From: Mesorhizobium sp.
GTDB taxonomy: Bacteria > Pseudomonadota > Alphaproteobacteria > Rhizobiales > Rhizobiaceae
Assembly: GCF_004963255.1 (NCBI RefSeq)
Contig: NZ_SUGA01000021.1
Coordinates: 1-64,000 of the forward strand
Direction: 5' to 3'
DNA: 64,000 bases
The translations under genes were made by a program, and so were the position numbers. Under the pieces are notes generated by a model, which had not been told where the DNA came from, ran no database searches, and saw nothing but the letters and a program-made list of their open reading frames with translations. Below, piece by piece: positions 18,053 through 26,221 of this stretch. Numbering within the stretch: position 1 is the first letter of the stretch; every line of letters begins with the position of its first letter.

Positions 18053-20125
18053 TCAAGCCTCGCCGATGTCGATGATGATGTTGCCGTCGGCGTCCGAGCG
18101 CGCCCGGTCGCCGGGTTCGAGCACCGTGGTGGCGTCCATCTGCTCCAGGATCGCAGGCCCTTCGATCACGGCGTCGAGCGGCAGCTTTTCGCGGGCATAG
18201 ACCGGCGTGTCGTGCCAGGTGCCGTGATACCAGACCGGGCGGATCTCGCGCCGCGCCTCCACGAGCGTCGCCGCGCGGCCCGCCGGGTCGATCAGCCGCG
18301 ACAGGTCGATCTGCGGCCGCACGCCGGTAACCGAGGTGTTGAGGTTGACGAGATTGGCGCGGATTTCCGGCAGCTCAACCTTGAAGCGCGCGAAATAGGC
18401 TTTCTCGAACAATTGCTGCAGCGTTTCTCGTGAAACCGAGGACGACGGCAGCGGCACATTGATGATGTGCGTCTGGCCGACGAACTGCATGTCGGCGGAA
18501 TGCGTGACGCGGATCGCGTCTGGCTTCACCGCTTCCTTGGCGATCAGCGCCTCGCCTTCGTTACGGTGCCGTTCCAACATCTCACGAAGCGCAGCCTCGT
18601 CGAGCAGCTTCACCGGCTGGTTGATCGTATTGACGAAGTCATGCCGCAGATCCGCGACGACGCAGCCGAGCGCATTGGTGATGCCGGGGCGCGCCGGCAC
18701 CAACACTCTGGGCAGGCCGAGTTCGCGGGCAAGCGCCGTCGCATGCAGTGGGCCGGCGCCGCCAAAGGCGAACAGCGCGAAATCGCGCGGGTCGTGGCCG
18801 CGCGAGACCGACACCATGCGGATCGCACCCGCCATCTTCATGTTGCCGAGTCTCAGAACGGCGCCCGCCGCCTCGACGCCGGAAAGGCCGGTGCGCCTGC
18901 CGATCTTGTCCTCGAAAATGCCGGTGACGCGCTCGACGGTGACCGGATTGTCGACCGCCAGCAGCTTTTTCGGCGCCAGGCGGCCGAGCACCAGATTGGC
19001 GTCGGTGATGGTCGGCTCCTCGCCGCCGCGCCCGTAGCAGATTGGGCCGGGATTGGCGCCGGCGCTTTCCGGGCCGATCTGGATCAGCCCCGCCGCGTCG
19101 ACACGCGCGATCGAGCCGCCGCCGGCGCCGACGGTATGCACCGCCACCATCGGCACGTGGATCGGCATCGCATATTCGATCTCGATCTCGTTGGAGACAG
19201 CCGGCTCGGCATTGCGGATCAATGCCACGTCGGTCGAGGTGCCGCCCATGTCGTAGGTGACGAGATTGCCGAAGCCGGCGCGCTTGCCCGTATAGGCGGC
19301 GGCGATCACGCCCGAGGCCGGGCCGGACATCACGGTCTTGGCCGATTCCAGCGTGACGAAACGGGCCGAGATCATGCCGCCATTGCCGTTCATGATCAGG
19401 AAGTCGCGGGCATAGCCCTTCGCGCCAAGCTCCTTGCGCAGCCGCTCGACATAGCGCTCCAGGATCGGCTGCACCGAGGCGTTGACGGCGGCCGTCACGC
19501 CGCGTTCGAACTCGCGCGCTTCCGAAAGCAGCGCATGTCCGGTGGTGATGTGTCCGTTTGGCCAGAGCTCCGCCGCGATCTCGGCGGCGCGCCGCTCATG
19601 CGACGGATTGGCGTAAGAGTGCAGGAAGTGGATGACGAGCGACTCGCAACCGGCGTCGAGCAGCTTCTTCACGGCATCGCGCATTTCGGCCTCGTCGAGT
19701 TGAATGCGCACCGCGCCCGAAGCCTCGACCCGTTCCGATACTTCGAGCCGAAGGTCGCGGGGAATGACGGGGACAAAAGTGCCGGTCATGCCATAGGCCT
19801 GCGGTCTCGTGCGGCGGCCAAGCTCGATCACGTCGCGAAAGCCGCGCGTGGTGATCATGCCGGTCCGCGCCAGCCGGCGTTCCAGCACGGCGTTGGTGGT
19901 GGTCGTCGTGCCGTGCACGATCAGGTCGATGCCGTCGATCGGAAAGCCGGTGGCGCCAAGTGCGGCGACCACACCGAAGGCTTGGTTTTCCACCGTGGTC
20001 GGCGTCTTGGCGATATGCACCTTGCCGCCTGCCTTGCCGTCGATCAAAAGGAGGTCGGTGAAGGTCCCGCCGACATCGATGCCTGCGACAACATTTCCCG
20101 CCGACGCCGAAAATTTCTCATCCAT
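18053..20125 (-). CDS. hyuA: Hydantoinase A/oxoprolinase family subunit
   Basis: This is a HyuA-type ATPase subunit of about 690 residues. The N-terminal phosphate-binding VAGIDVGGTFTDLLLID and HGTTTTTNAVLER mark the hydantoinase A N-domain. The actin-like core includes TYDMGGTSTDVALI and GAGGGSIARVDAAG, and a second block is NPGPICYGRGGEEPTITDANLVLGRL. I prefer ATG 20125, eight residues before the first conserved strand; ATG 20158 is possible. The gene is divergent from a ferredoxin-NADP reductase with a candidate operator between them, and is coupled to hyuB downstream. Confidence 0.92.
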   Translation of the reverse strand: MDEKFSASAGNVVAGIDVGGTFTDLLLIDGKAGGKVHIAKTPTTVENQAFGVVAALGATGFPIDGIDLIVHGTTTTTNAVLERRLARTGMITTRGFRDVIELGRRTRPQAYGMTGTFVPVIPRDLRLEVSERVEASGAVRIQLDEAEMRDAVKKLLDAGCESLVIHFLHSYANPSHERRAAEIAAELWPNGHITTGHALLSEAREFERGVTAAVNASVQPILERYVERLRKELGAKGYARDFLIMNGNGGMISARFVTLESAKTVMSGPASGVIAAAYTGKRAGFGNLVTYDMGGTSTDVALIRNAEPAVSNEIEIEYAMPIHVPMVAVHTVGAGGGSIARVDAAGLIQIGPESAGANPGPICYGRGGEEPTITDANLVLGRLAPKKLLAVDNPVTVERVTGIFEDKIGRRTGLSGVEAAGAVLRLGNMKMAGAIRMVSVSRGHDPRDFALFAFGGAGPLHATALARELGLPRVLVPARPGITNALGCVVADLRHDFVNTINQPVKLLDEAALREMLERHRNEGEALIAKEAVKPDAIRVTHSADMQFVGQTHIINVPLPSSSVSRETLQQLFEKAYFARFKVELPEIRANLVNLNTSVTGVRPQIDLSRLIDPAGRAATLVEARREIRPVWYHGTWHDTPVYAREKLPLDAVIEGPAILEQMDATTVLEPGDRARSDADGNIIIDIGEA

Positions 20126-20207
20126 TGTCGAAACCCGAAATGCTAAAACTACGGACATGTCCCAGTTTGGAAAGGCGTTTTACGCCTCGATCTTGACCGC
20201 AAGATCG

Positions 20208-20219
20208 TTTGTATACTAA
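20208..20219. promoter_or_regulatory. Candidate operator TTTGTATACTAA between hyuA and the reductase gene
   Basis: This is the best dyad of the three (TTTGTATACTAA; five of six pairs symmetric around GTATAC). It lies in the gap between divergent hyuA and the ferredoxin-NADP reductase, 50-83 bases from either hyuA start and 126 bases before the reductase start. It matches the sites at 1406 and 8889. Confidence 0.5.
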
Positions 20220-20344
20220 TAACTTTCCAACACAAGGGCCTACTGTTGGCACTGTGCGGTAAGCGCGTCGGAACCGACCGTTCGGAGGCGCAGGGAGCAA
20301 TTTGGCGCCAGGGCCTCGCGTCTGGGCCGGAAAGTTGGGTTGGA

Positions 20345-21172
20345 ATGAACACGACATCCGCGTTGAACACCGCCGGCGCAAGGCCGCTGCAGTTCCCGAT
20401 CCCGGCCAATGTCTACGCCGAGACCTTGGTATCGGTGAAGCATTACACCGACCGGCTGTTCTCGTTCCGCATCACCCGCCCGCAGTCGCTGCGCTTCCGC
20501 TCCGGCGAGTTCGTCATGATCGGCTTGCCCAATGCCGAGAAGCCGATCTTCCGCGCCTACTCGGTCGCCAGCCCCGCCTGGGACGACGAGCTCGAATTCT
20601 TCTCGATCAAGGTGCCGGATGGCCCGCTCACCTCCGAGCTGCAGAAGATCCAGGTCGGCGACACCGTCATCATGCGCCAGAAGGCGACCGGCACGCTTGT
20701 GCTCGACGCGCTGACGCCCGCCAAGCGCGTGTTCATGATCTCGACCGGCACCGGCATCGCGCCCTTCGCCAGCCTGCTGCGCGATCCCGACACCTACGAG
20801 AAGTTCGACCAGGTCATCCTCACCCACACCTGCCGCGACATTGCCGAGCTCACTTACGGCCAGGAACTGGTGGCGGCGCTCGAAAGCGATCCCCTGATCG
20901 GCGAGCTGACCGCCGGCCGCGTCACGCTCTACAATTCGACGACGCGCGAGGAATCGGCGCGCATGGGCCGCATCACCGCGCTGATCGGCTCCGGAAAATT
21001 CTATTCCGATCTCGGCATCGAGAAGCTCAACCCCGAGACCGACCGCATCATGATCTGCGGCTCGATGCATATGCTGAAGGACGTCAAGGAACTCGCCGAA
21101 AGCCTCGGCTTCCAGGAAGGTTCCTTGAGCCACCCCGCCAGCTTCGTCGTCGAGCGCGCCTTCGTCGGCTGA
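20345..21172 (+). CDS. Ferredoxin--NADP reductase
   Basis: This 275-residue FAD enzyme of the bacterial Fpr type has the FAD-binding block FRAYSVASP (RxYS), the NADP-binding FMISTGTGIAPFASLLRD, CGSMHMLKD near the C-terminus, and a short aromatic-free end (ERAFVG). I start at ATG 20345; earlier in-frame starts add unconserved sequence. It may be the housekeeping reductase, but its position opposite hyuA and next to a shared operator suits a role in supplying reduced ferredoxin to the reductase-like protein at 12639. Confidence 0.9.
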   Translation: MNTTSALNTAGARPLQFPIPANVYAETLVSVKHYTDRLFSFRITRPQSLRFRSGEFVMIGLPNAEKPIFRAYSVASPAWDDELEFFSIKVPDGPLTSELQKIQVGDTVIMRQKATGTLVLDALTPAKRVFMISTGTGIAPFASLLRDPDTYEKFDQVILTHTCRDIAELTYGQELVAALESDPLIGELTAGRVTLYNSTTREESARMGRITALIGSGKFYSDLGIEKLNPETDRIMICGSMHMLKDVKELAESLGFQEGSLSHPASFVVERAFVG

Positions 21173-21283
21173 GGCGCCGCCATTTCAATTTGACCATACG
21201 GTCAAAAATCTACTGCCTCGACGGCCTTTTTCCGCTATGAGCCTTTGAAAGACTCGTGAAGCATCGCTTCACGGGCTATCCTT

Positions 21284-21332
21284 GTGCGTGTCGCCCAAAA
21301 GTGCTGAGCGGTTTTGGGAAAACGACACGCAC
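21284..21332. repeat. Short palindromic repeat with GTGCGTGTCG ends
   Basis: Inverted ends GTGCGTGTCG / CGACACGCAC enclose CCCAAAA and TTTTGGG arms. It sits between the ferredoxin-NADP reductase and deoC and could act as terminator or transcript-stabilising hairpin. Its sequence is unrelated to the larger repeats in the window. Confidence 0.75.
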
Positions 21333-21372
21333 CAGGAAAAGCGGCGTAAGCAGCTGAATGAAAGGGCAGGAG

Positions 21373-22419
21373 ATGAGCACGATCCGCGAAGCAGGCGCTG
21401 GCGCGTCCAAGGTGATGCCGCTGCCGGCGCGCGCCGCCGCCAACACGCCGCTGCCGCTGGAACACGGCATTGCCCGCAACCCCGGCATGAAGCTCGATCT
21501 CGGCTTTCTGGAATCGGTGCGCAGCGTCAACCGCTCGGCGCTGGAGCGCCGCGTCGCGACGCTGACCAAGCGGCGCTCGGTCAAGGCCGACAACCAGGCC
21601 GCCTGGCTGCTGCGGGCCATCGCCTGCATGGACCTCACCACGCTGAATTCCAATGACACGGACGAGCGCGTGCGCCGGCTCTGCGCCAAGGCGGTCAATC
21701 CGCTGCGCCGCGACATCGTCGAGGGTCTCGGCATCTCGGGCGAAATCATCCGTCCGGCGGCGGTCTGCGTCTATCATCCCTTTGTCGCCACCGCGGTCGA
21801 CGCGCTGCGCGGCACCGGCATCCATGTCGCCGCCGTCTCCACCGCCTTCCCGCACGGCCTTGCGCCGCTGTCGACCCGCCTGCAGGAGATCGAGGCTTCG
21901 GTAAAGGACGGCGCCGACGAGATCGACGTCGTCATTCCGCGCGGCCTGGTCTACGGCGCCAAATGGCGCGAGCTGTTCAACGAGATCGTCGCCATGCGCG
22001 CGGCCTGCGGCGATGCGCATCTGAAAGTCATCCTCGGCACCGGCGATCTCGCCACTTTGCGCAATGTCATGCTTGCCTCCATGGTGGCGATGATGGCGGG
22101 CGCGGATTTCATCAAGACCTCGACCGGCAAGGAGAGCGTCAACGCCACGCTCCCCGTCGGCCTCACCATGGTGCGCGCCATCCGCGCCTATTTCGAGGAG
22201 ACCGGCTATCTCATCGGCTTCAAGCCGGCCGGCGGCATTTCCACCGCCAAGGTCGCGCTCGACTGGCTGGTGCTGATGAAGGAGGAGCTCGGCCGGCCGT
22301 GGCTGGAGCCGGACCTGTTCCGCTTCGGCGCGTCGAGCCTGCTCACCGACATCGAACGCCAGCTCGAGCATCATTTGACCGGCCATTACTCGGCCAACCA
22401 TCGCCACGCGATGGCGTGA
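21373..22419 (+). CDS. deoC: Deoxyribose-phosphate aldolase
   Basis: This 348-residue class I aldolase cleaves 2-deoxyribose 5-phosphate to glyceraldehyde 3-phosphate and acetaldehyde. Visible active-site blocks are ADEIDVVIPRG (Asp), ADFIKTSTGKE (Schiff-base Lys) and GFKPAGGIST (second Lys and phosphate loop). It is the longer variety, with about 60 extra N-terminal residues compared with the E. coli type. ATG 21373 follows AAAGGGCAGGAG. The aldehyde dehydrogenase downstream, separated only by a palindromic repeat, is likely to oxidise the acetaldehyde. Confidence 0.93.
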   Translation: MSTIREAGAGASKVMPLPARAAANTPLPLEHGIARNPGMKLDLGFLESVRSVNRSALERRVATLTKRRSVKADNQAAWLLRAIACMDLTTLNSNDTDERVRRLCAKAVNPLRRDIVEGLGISGEIIRPAAVCVYHPFVATAVDALRGTGIHVAAVSTAFPHGLAPLSTRLQEIEASVKDGADEIDVVIPRGLVYGAKWRELFNEIVAMRAACGDAHLKVILGTGDLATLRNVMLASMVAMMAGADFIKTSTGKESVNATLPVGLTMVRAIRAYFEETGYLIGFKPAGGISTAKVALDWLVLMKEELGRPWLEPDLFRFGASSLLTDIERQLEHHLTGHYSANHRHAMA

Positions 22420-22452
22420 GGCGAGTGAAGGCCTTGAACGCCGAGTTCCTTC

Positions 22453-22614
22453 GCGCCCTCCTCTGTCCTGCCGGACATCTCCCCCACAAGGGGGGAGATC
22501 AGCTTGCGCCTTTATCCGCTCCAGTCCTGCAACGCTGGCGATTGGCGAAATCGCCGATGACGGCCAATCTCCCCACAAGTGGGGGAGATGTCCGGCAGGA
22601 CAGAGGGGGGCGCC
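22453..22614. repeat. Palindromic repeat, family A, copy 2
   Basis: The ends CGCCCTCCTCTGTCCTGCCGG and CCGGCAGGACAGAGGGGGGCG are inverted, with CATCTCCCCCAC arms. It is closely related to 16140-16294 and lies between deoC and the aldehyde dehydrogenase gene within a probable operon. Confidence 0.88.
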
Positions 22615-22660
22615 GTAGAGCACCTACTTGTCCTGAAATCTCCTCCCGAAGGAGCGCCCC

Positions 22661-25036
22661 ATGAACATCCTCGAACGCTATCACGCCATGGAATACGGTC
22701 CGGCGCCGGAAGCCCGCAACGAGGCGGATGCCTGGCTCGCCGGGCGCGATTTCTCAAAGAGCCTGTTCATCGAAGGCGCCTGGAAAGCGGCGGCCGGCGG
22801 CAAGATTTTCGAGACCAGCGAGCCGTCATCCGGCAAGCTGCTGGCCAAGATCTCGGATGCCGGTGCCGCCGATATCGACGCCGCGGTTACCGCCGCCGCC
22901 AAGGCGCTGCCGAAATGGTCGGCTTCCTCCGGCTACGCCCGCGCAAAAGTCCTCTACGCCATCGGCCGCGCCATGCAGCGTCACCAGCGCCTGTTCGCCG
23001 TTCTGGAATCGATCGACAATGGCAAGCCGATCCGCGAGAGCCGCGACATCGACGTGCCGCTGGCGATCCGCCATTTCATCCATCATGCCGGCTGGGCGCA
23101 GACGCTCGAGAAGGATTTTCCCGACCACAAGCCGGTCGGCGTCGTCGGCCAGGTCATCCCGTGGAACTTCCCGCTGCTGATGCTGGCCTGGAAGATCGCG
23201 CCCGCACTTGCCGCCGGCTGCACGGTGGTGCTGAAGCCCGCCGAATTCACGCCGCTTACCGCGATCCTGTTCGCCGAGATCTGCGAGCGTGCCGGCGTGC
23301 CGAAAGGCGTCGTCAACATCGTCCAGGGCGGGCCTGAGGCGGGCGCGGCCATTGTCAATCATCCGGGCGTGCAGAAGATCGCCTTCACCGGCTCTTCGGA
23401 AGTCGGCAAGATCATCCGCAAGGCGACGGCCGGGTCCGGGAAAAAACTGTCGCTGGAGCTCGGCGGCAAGTCGGCCTTCATCGTCTTCGAGGATGCCGAT
23501 CTCGATAGCGCCGTGGAAGGCCTGGTCGACGGCATCTGGTTCAACCAGGGTCAGGTCTGCTGCGCCGGCTCGCGCCTCCTTGTGCAGGAGGGCGTCGCGG
23601 AAGCCTTCATCGCCAAGGTCAAGGTCAGGATGAGCCGGCTGCGCGTCGGCAGCCCGCTCGACAAGAACACCGATATCGGCCCGCTGGTCGACCGCACCCA
23701 GCTCGACCGCGTCAAGGGTCTGATCGCCGAGGGCGCCAAGCAGGGCGCCGTCTGCTGGCAGCCGGACGCCGCGCTGCCGTCCTCCGGCTATTATCACCTG
23801 CCGACGCTGGCGACTTCTGTTTCGCCGGCTAACATTCTCGCGCAGGAAGAGGTGTTCGGCCCGGTGCTGGCGACCATGACCTTCCGCAACACCGAGGAAG
23901 CGATCGAGCTTGCCAACAACACGCGCTACGGCCTTGCGGCTTCGGTGTGGAGCGAGAACGTTAATCTGGCGCTGCATGTCGCGCCGCAGCTGAAAGCCGG
24001 CGTGGTATGGGTCAACGGCACCAACATGTTCGACGCCGCCTGCGGCTTCGGCGGCTATCGCGAAAGCGGCTTCGGCCGTGAGGGCGGCCGCGAAGGCATG
24101 TTCGAATATCTCGCGGCAAAGCTGCCTGTTGGGCCCGTCGTCAAGCCAGCCGCGGCCGGCTCGGCGCAGCCGGTCGAGCAGGCCGACGGCACGGCCATCG
24201 ACCGCACCGCAAAGCTGTTCATCGGCGGCAAGCAGGCGCGGCCGGACGGCAACTATTCTCTGGCTGTCGCCACCGCCAAGGGCAAGCTTGCCGGCGAAGT
24301 CGGCCTCGGCAATCGCAAGGACATCCGCGACGCCGTGGCTGCAGCCCGCGCCTGCAAGGCCTGGCCGGACGCGACCGCCTATAACCGCAGCCAGGTTCTC
24401 TATTATTTCGCCGAGAACCTGTCCGGCCGCGCCGACGAGTTCGCCGCGCGCCTTGTTCAGCTGACGGGCGTTACGGCCAAGGCTGCGCGCGAGGAGGTCG
24501 AGCAGTCGATCGAGCGGCTGTTCCTCTATGCCGGCCTCGCCGACAAGTTCGAGGGCCGTGTCCATCAGCCGCCGGCCCGTGTCGTGACGCTTGCGCTGCA
24601 TGAGCCGGTCGGCGTCGTCGGCATCGTCGCGCCGGACAACCAGCCGCTGCTCAACTTCATCTCGCTGGTCGCGCCGGCGCTCGCCATGGGCAACACGGTG
24701 GTCGCGGTTCCGTCGGAGCGGCATCCGCTTTTGGCTACCGACCTCTATCAGGTGATCGAATATTCCGACTTGCCTGCCGGCGCCATCAACATCGTCACCG
24801 GCCGCAGCGCCGAGCTCGCCGGCGTGCTGGCCAAGCATGACGATGTCGACGGGCTCTGGCTGTTCGCCGATGCCGACACCTGCGCCAGGGCGGAGGCGGA
24901 TTCGATCGGCAACCTCAAGCGCGTCTGGACCGGCAATGGCCGCACGCTCGACTGGGCGTCGGACGAGACCGCCGGCGATGCCTTCCTGCGCCGCGCCGTT
25001 GAGGTCAAGAACGTCTGGGTGCCCTACGGCGACTGA
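22661..25036 (+). CDS. Two-domain aldehyde dehydrogenase (ALDH16-like)
   Basis: In this 791-residue protein an aldehyde dehydrogenase domain (about residues 30-480) is followed by a second, shorter ALDH-like domain (about 515-790). The first has VIPWNFPLLM, the catalytic Glu in LELGGKSAFIVFED and the catalytic Cys in FNQGQVCCAGSRL. The second keeps a fold signature (VGVVGIVAPDNQPLLNFISL) but lacks a Cys motif, so it is likely structural. This arrangement matches the ALDH16 family. The start ATG 22661 is preceded by GAAGGAGCGCCCC. Next to deoC, the expected substrate is acetaldehyde. Confidence 0.9.
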   Translation: MNILERYHAMEYGPAPEARNEADAWLAGRDFSKSLFIEGAWKAAAGGKIFETSEPSSGKLLAKISDAGAADIDAAVTAAAKALPKWSASSGYARAKVLYAIGRAMQRHQRLFAVLESIDNGKPIRESRDIDVPLAIRHFIHHAGWAQTLEKDFPDHKPVGVVGQVIPWNFPLLMLAWKIAPALAAGCTVVLKPAEFTPLTAILFAEICERAGVPKGVVNIVQGGPEAGAAIVNHPGVQKIAFTGSSEVGKIIRKATAGSGKKLSLELGGKSAFIVFEDADLDSAVEGLVDGIWFNQGQVCCAGSRLLVQEGVAEAFIAKVKVRMSRLRVGSPLDKNTDIGPLVDRTQLDRVKGLIAEGAKQGAVCWQPDAALPSSGYYHLPTLATSVSPANILAQEEVFGPVLATMTFRNTEEAIELANNTRYGLAASVWSENVNLALHVAPQLKAGVVWVNGTNMFDAACGFGGYRESGFGREGGREGMFEYLAAKLPVGPVVKPAAAGSAQPVEQADGTAIDRTAKLFIGGKQARPDGNYSLAVATAKGKLAGEVGLGNRKDIRDAVAAARACKAWPDATAYNRSQVLYYFAENLSGRADEFAARLVQLTGVTAKAAREEVEQSIERLFLYAGLADKFEGRVHQPPARVVTLALHEPVGVVGIVAPDNQPLLNFISLVAPALAMGNTVVAVPSERHPLLATDLYQVIEYSDLPAGAINIVTGRSAELAGVLAKHDDVDGLWLFADADTCARAEADSIGNLKRVWTGNGRTLDWASDETAGDAFLRRAVEVKNVWVPYGD

Positions 25037-25316
25037 TCACCCCCGAAGCGCGGTGTGCCTGAATGGTCAAGGACGGTGGAACCTGTTGCCCGGTTGTCGT
25101 ACAAGTCCTTGCGCTGCGGCAGGCTATATGCATTAAAGCAGCTGTCGCGAAGGTGAACGCGTTCGGGCTTGACGCTAGTATGCATGTTCTTTAACGAGAA
25201 AAAACATCTTTATCTGTGAAGCGGAAATCTGACCGCACGATGCCTGCTGTCTGGCACACGACGCCTGGGCCGGCCATTGATAGAGGCGGACGCTCCAGGC
25301 AGGCGAGGAGGAAAGC
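25037..25316. other. 280-base gap before the SDR gene
   Basis: No gene is visible. The stretch from 25171 to 25215 is AT-richer than its surroundings and is the likely promoter region for the SDR/FAH genes. It contains GTATGCATG (25178-25186), a half match to the TTNGYAYACNAA dyad on the reverse strand, too weak to call. The SDR gene's ribosome binding site (GGCGAGGAGGAAAGC) lies at its right end. Confidence 0.6.
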
Positions 25317-26048
25317 ATGGCGGATCTGGTGGGCAAGGTGGTCGTCGTCACCGCGGCGGCGCAAGGCATCGGCCGGGCGAGCGCGCTGGCTTTCGCCAAG
25401 GCAGGCGCGAGCGTTCACGCCACCGATATCAACGAGCCGCTGCTGGCCGAACTGGGTAAGACGCCCGGCATCCAGACCCGCAAGCTCGATGTGCTGAACG
25501 ACGCGGCCGTCGCCTCCGCCTTCGCCGAGATCGGCCGGGTCGACGTCCTGTTCAACTGCGCCGGTTTCGTCCATGGCGGCTCCATTTTGGAGATGAAGGA
25601 CGAGGATCTCGACTTCGCGATCAACCTCAACGTCCGCTCGATGATCCGCACCATCCGCGCCGTGCTGCCAGGCATGCTGGAGCGCGGCGACGGCTCGATC
25701 ATCAACATGGCCTCGCTGGCAAGCTCGCAGAAGGGCGTGCCGAACCGCTTCGTCTACGGGCTGACCAAGGCGGCCGTGGTCGGCCTGACCAAGGCGGTTG
25801 CCGCCGATTATGTCGCCAAGGGCATTCGCTGCAACGCCATCTGCCCGGGCACGGTCGAAAGCCCGTCGCTGCAGGACCGCATGCATGCGCAGGGCGACTA
25901 CGAGGCTGCCCGCGCCGCTTTCATCGCCCGCCAGCCGATGGGCCGGCTGGGCACGCCGGAGGAAATCGCCGATCTCGCCGTTTATCTGGCCGGCGCCACC
26001 TACACGTCGGGTCAGGCCTACAACATCGACGGCGGCTGGTCGATCTGA
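25317..26048 (+). CDS. SDR family oxidoreductase
   Basis: This 243-residue classical short-chain dehydrogenase has the NAD-binding VVVTAAAQGIGRA (variant TGxxxGxG), Asp after the second strand (HATDI) favouring NAD, the NxAG-like FNCAG, the catalytic Ser in NMASLASS and YGLTK (YxxxK), and a C-terminal GQAYNIDGGWSI. The order SDR then FAH-family hydrolase is typical of non-phosphorylative L-fucose/L-rhamnose pathways, where the SDR oxidises a 2-keto-3-deoxy sugar acid. It could also be a 3-hydroxybutyrate dehydrogenase relative. Confidence 0.88.
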   Translation: MADLVGKVVVVTAAAQGIGRASALAFAKAGASVHATDINEPLLAELGKTPGIQTRKLDVLNDAAVASAFAEIGRVDVLFNCAGFVHGGSILEMKDEDLDFAINLNVRSMIRTIRAVLPGMLERGDGSIINMASLASSQKGVPNRFVYGLTKAAVVGLTKAVAADYVAKGIRCNAICPGTVESPSLQDRMHAQGDYEAARAAFIARQPMGRLGTPEEIADLAVYLAGATYTSGQAYNIDGGWSI

Positions 26049-26221
26049 CGAAAGGCTCCGAAGTCGGCGGGTTGGTCGGATCGAAACGTCTGAAAATCTC
26101 GACGATTTGGTCGGCATCGCAGCGGGCTCGCTTGCCGCCGGTGTGGTCGGCGACTAGGGTCCGCTGGCTTTGACGGGAATTTGTGAAAACGGCCGCTGGC
26201 CGCAAGGTGGAGAAAGTTGAG

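Noticed and set aside
25176..25188. TAGTATGCATGTT as a fourth member of the TTNGYAYACNAA operator set
   Set aside because: Only one half fits (GCATAC on the reverse strand) and the downstream SDR/FAH genes have no link to the heterocycle genes.
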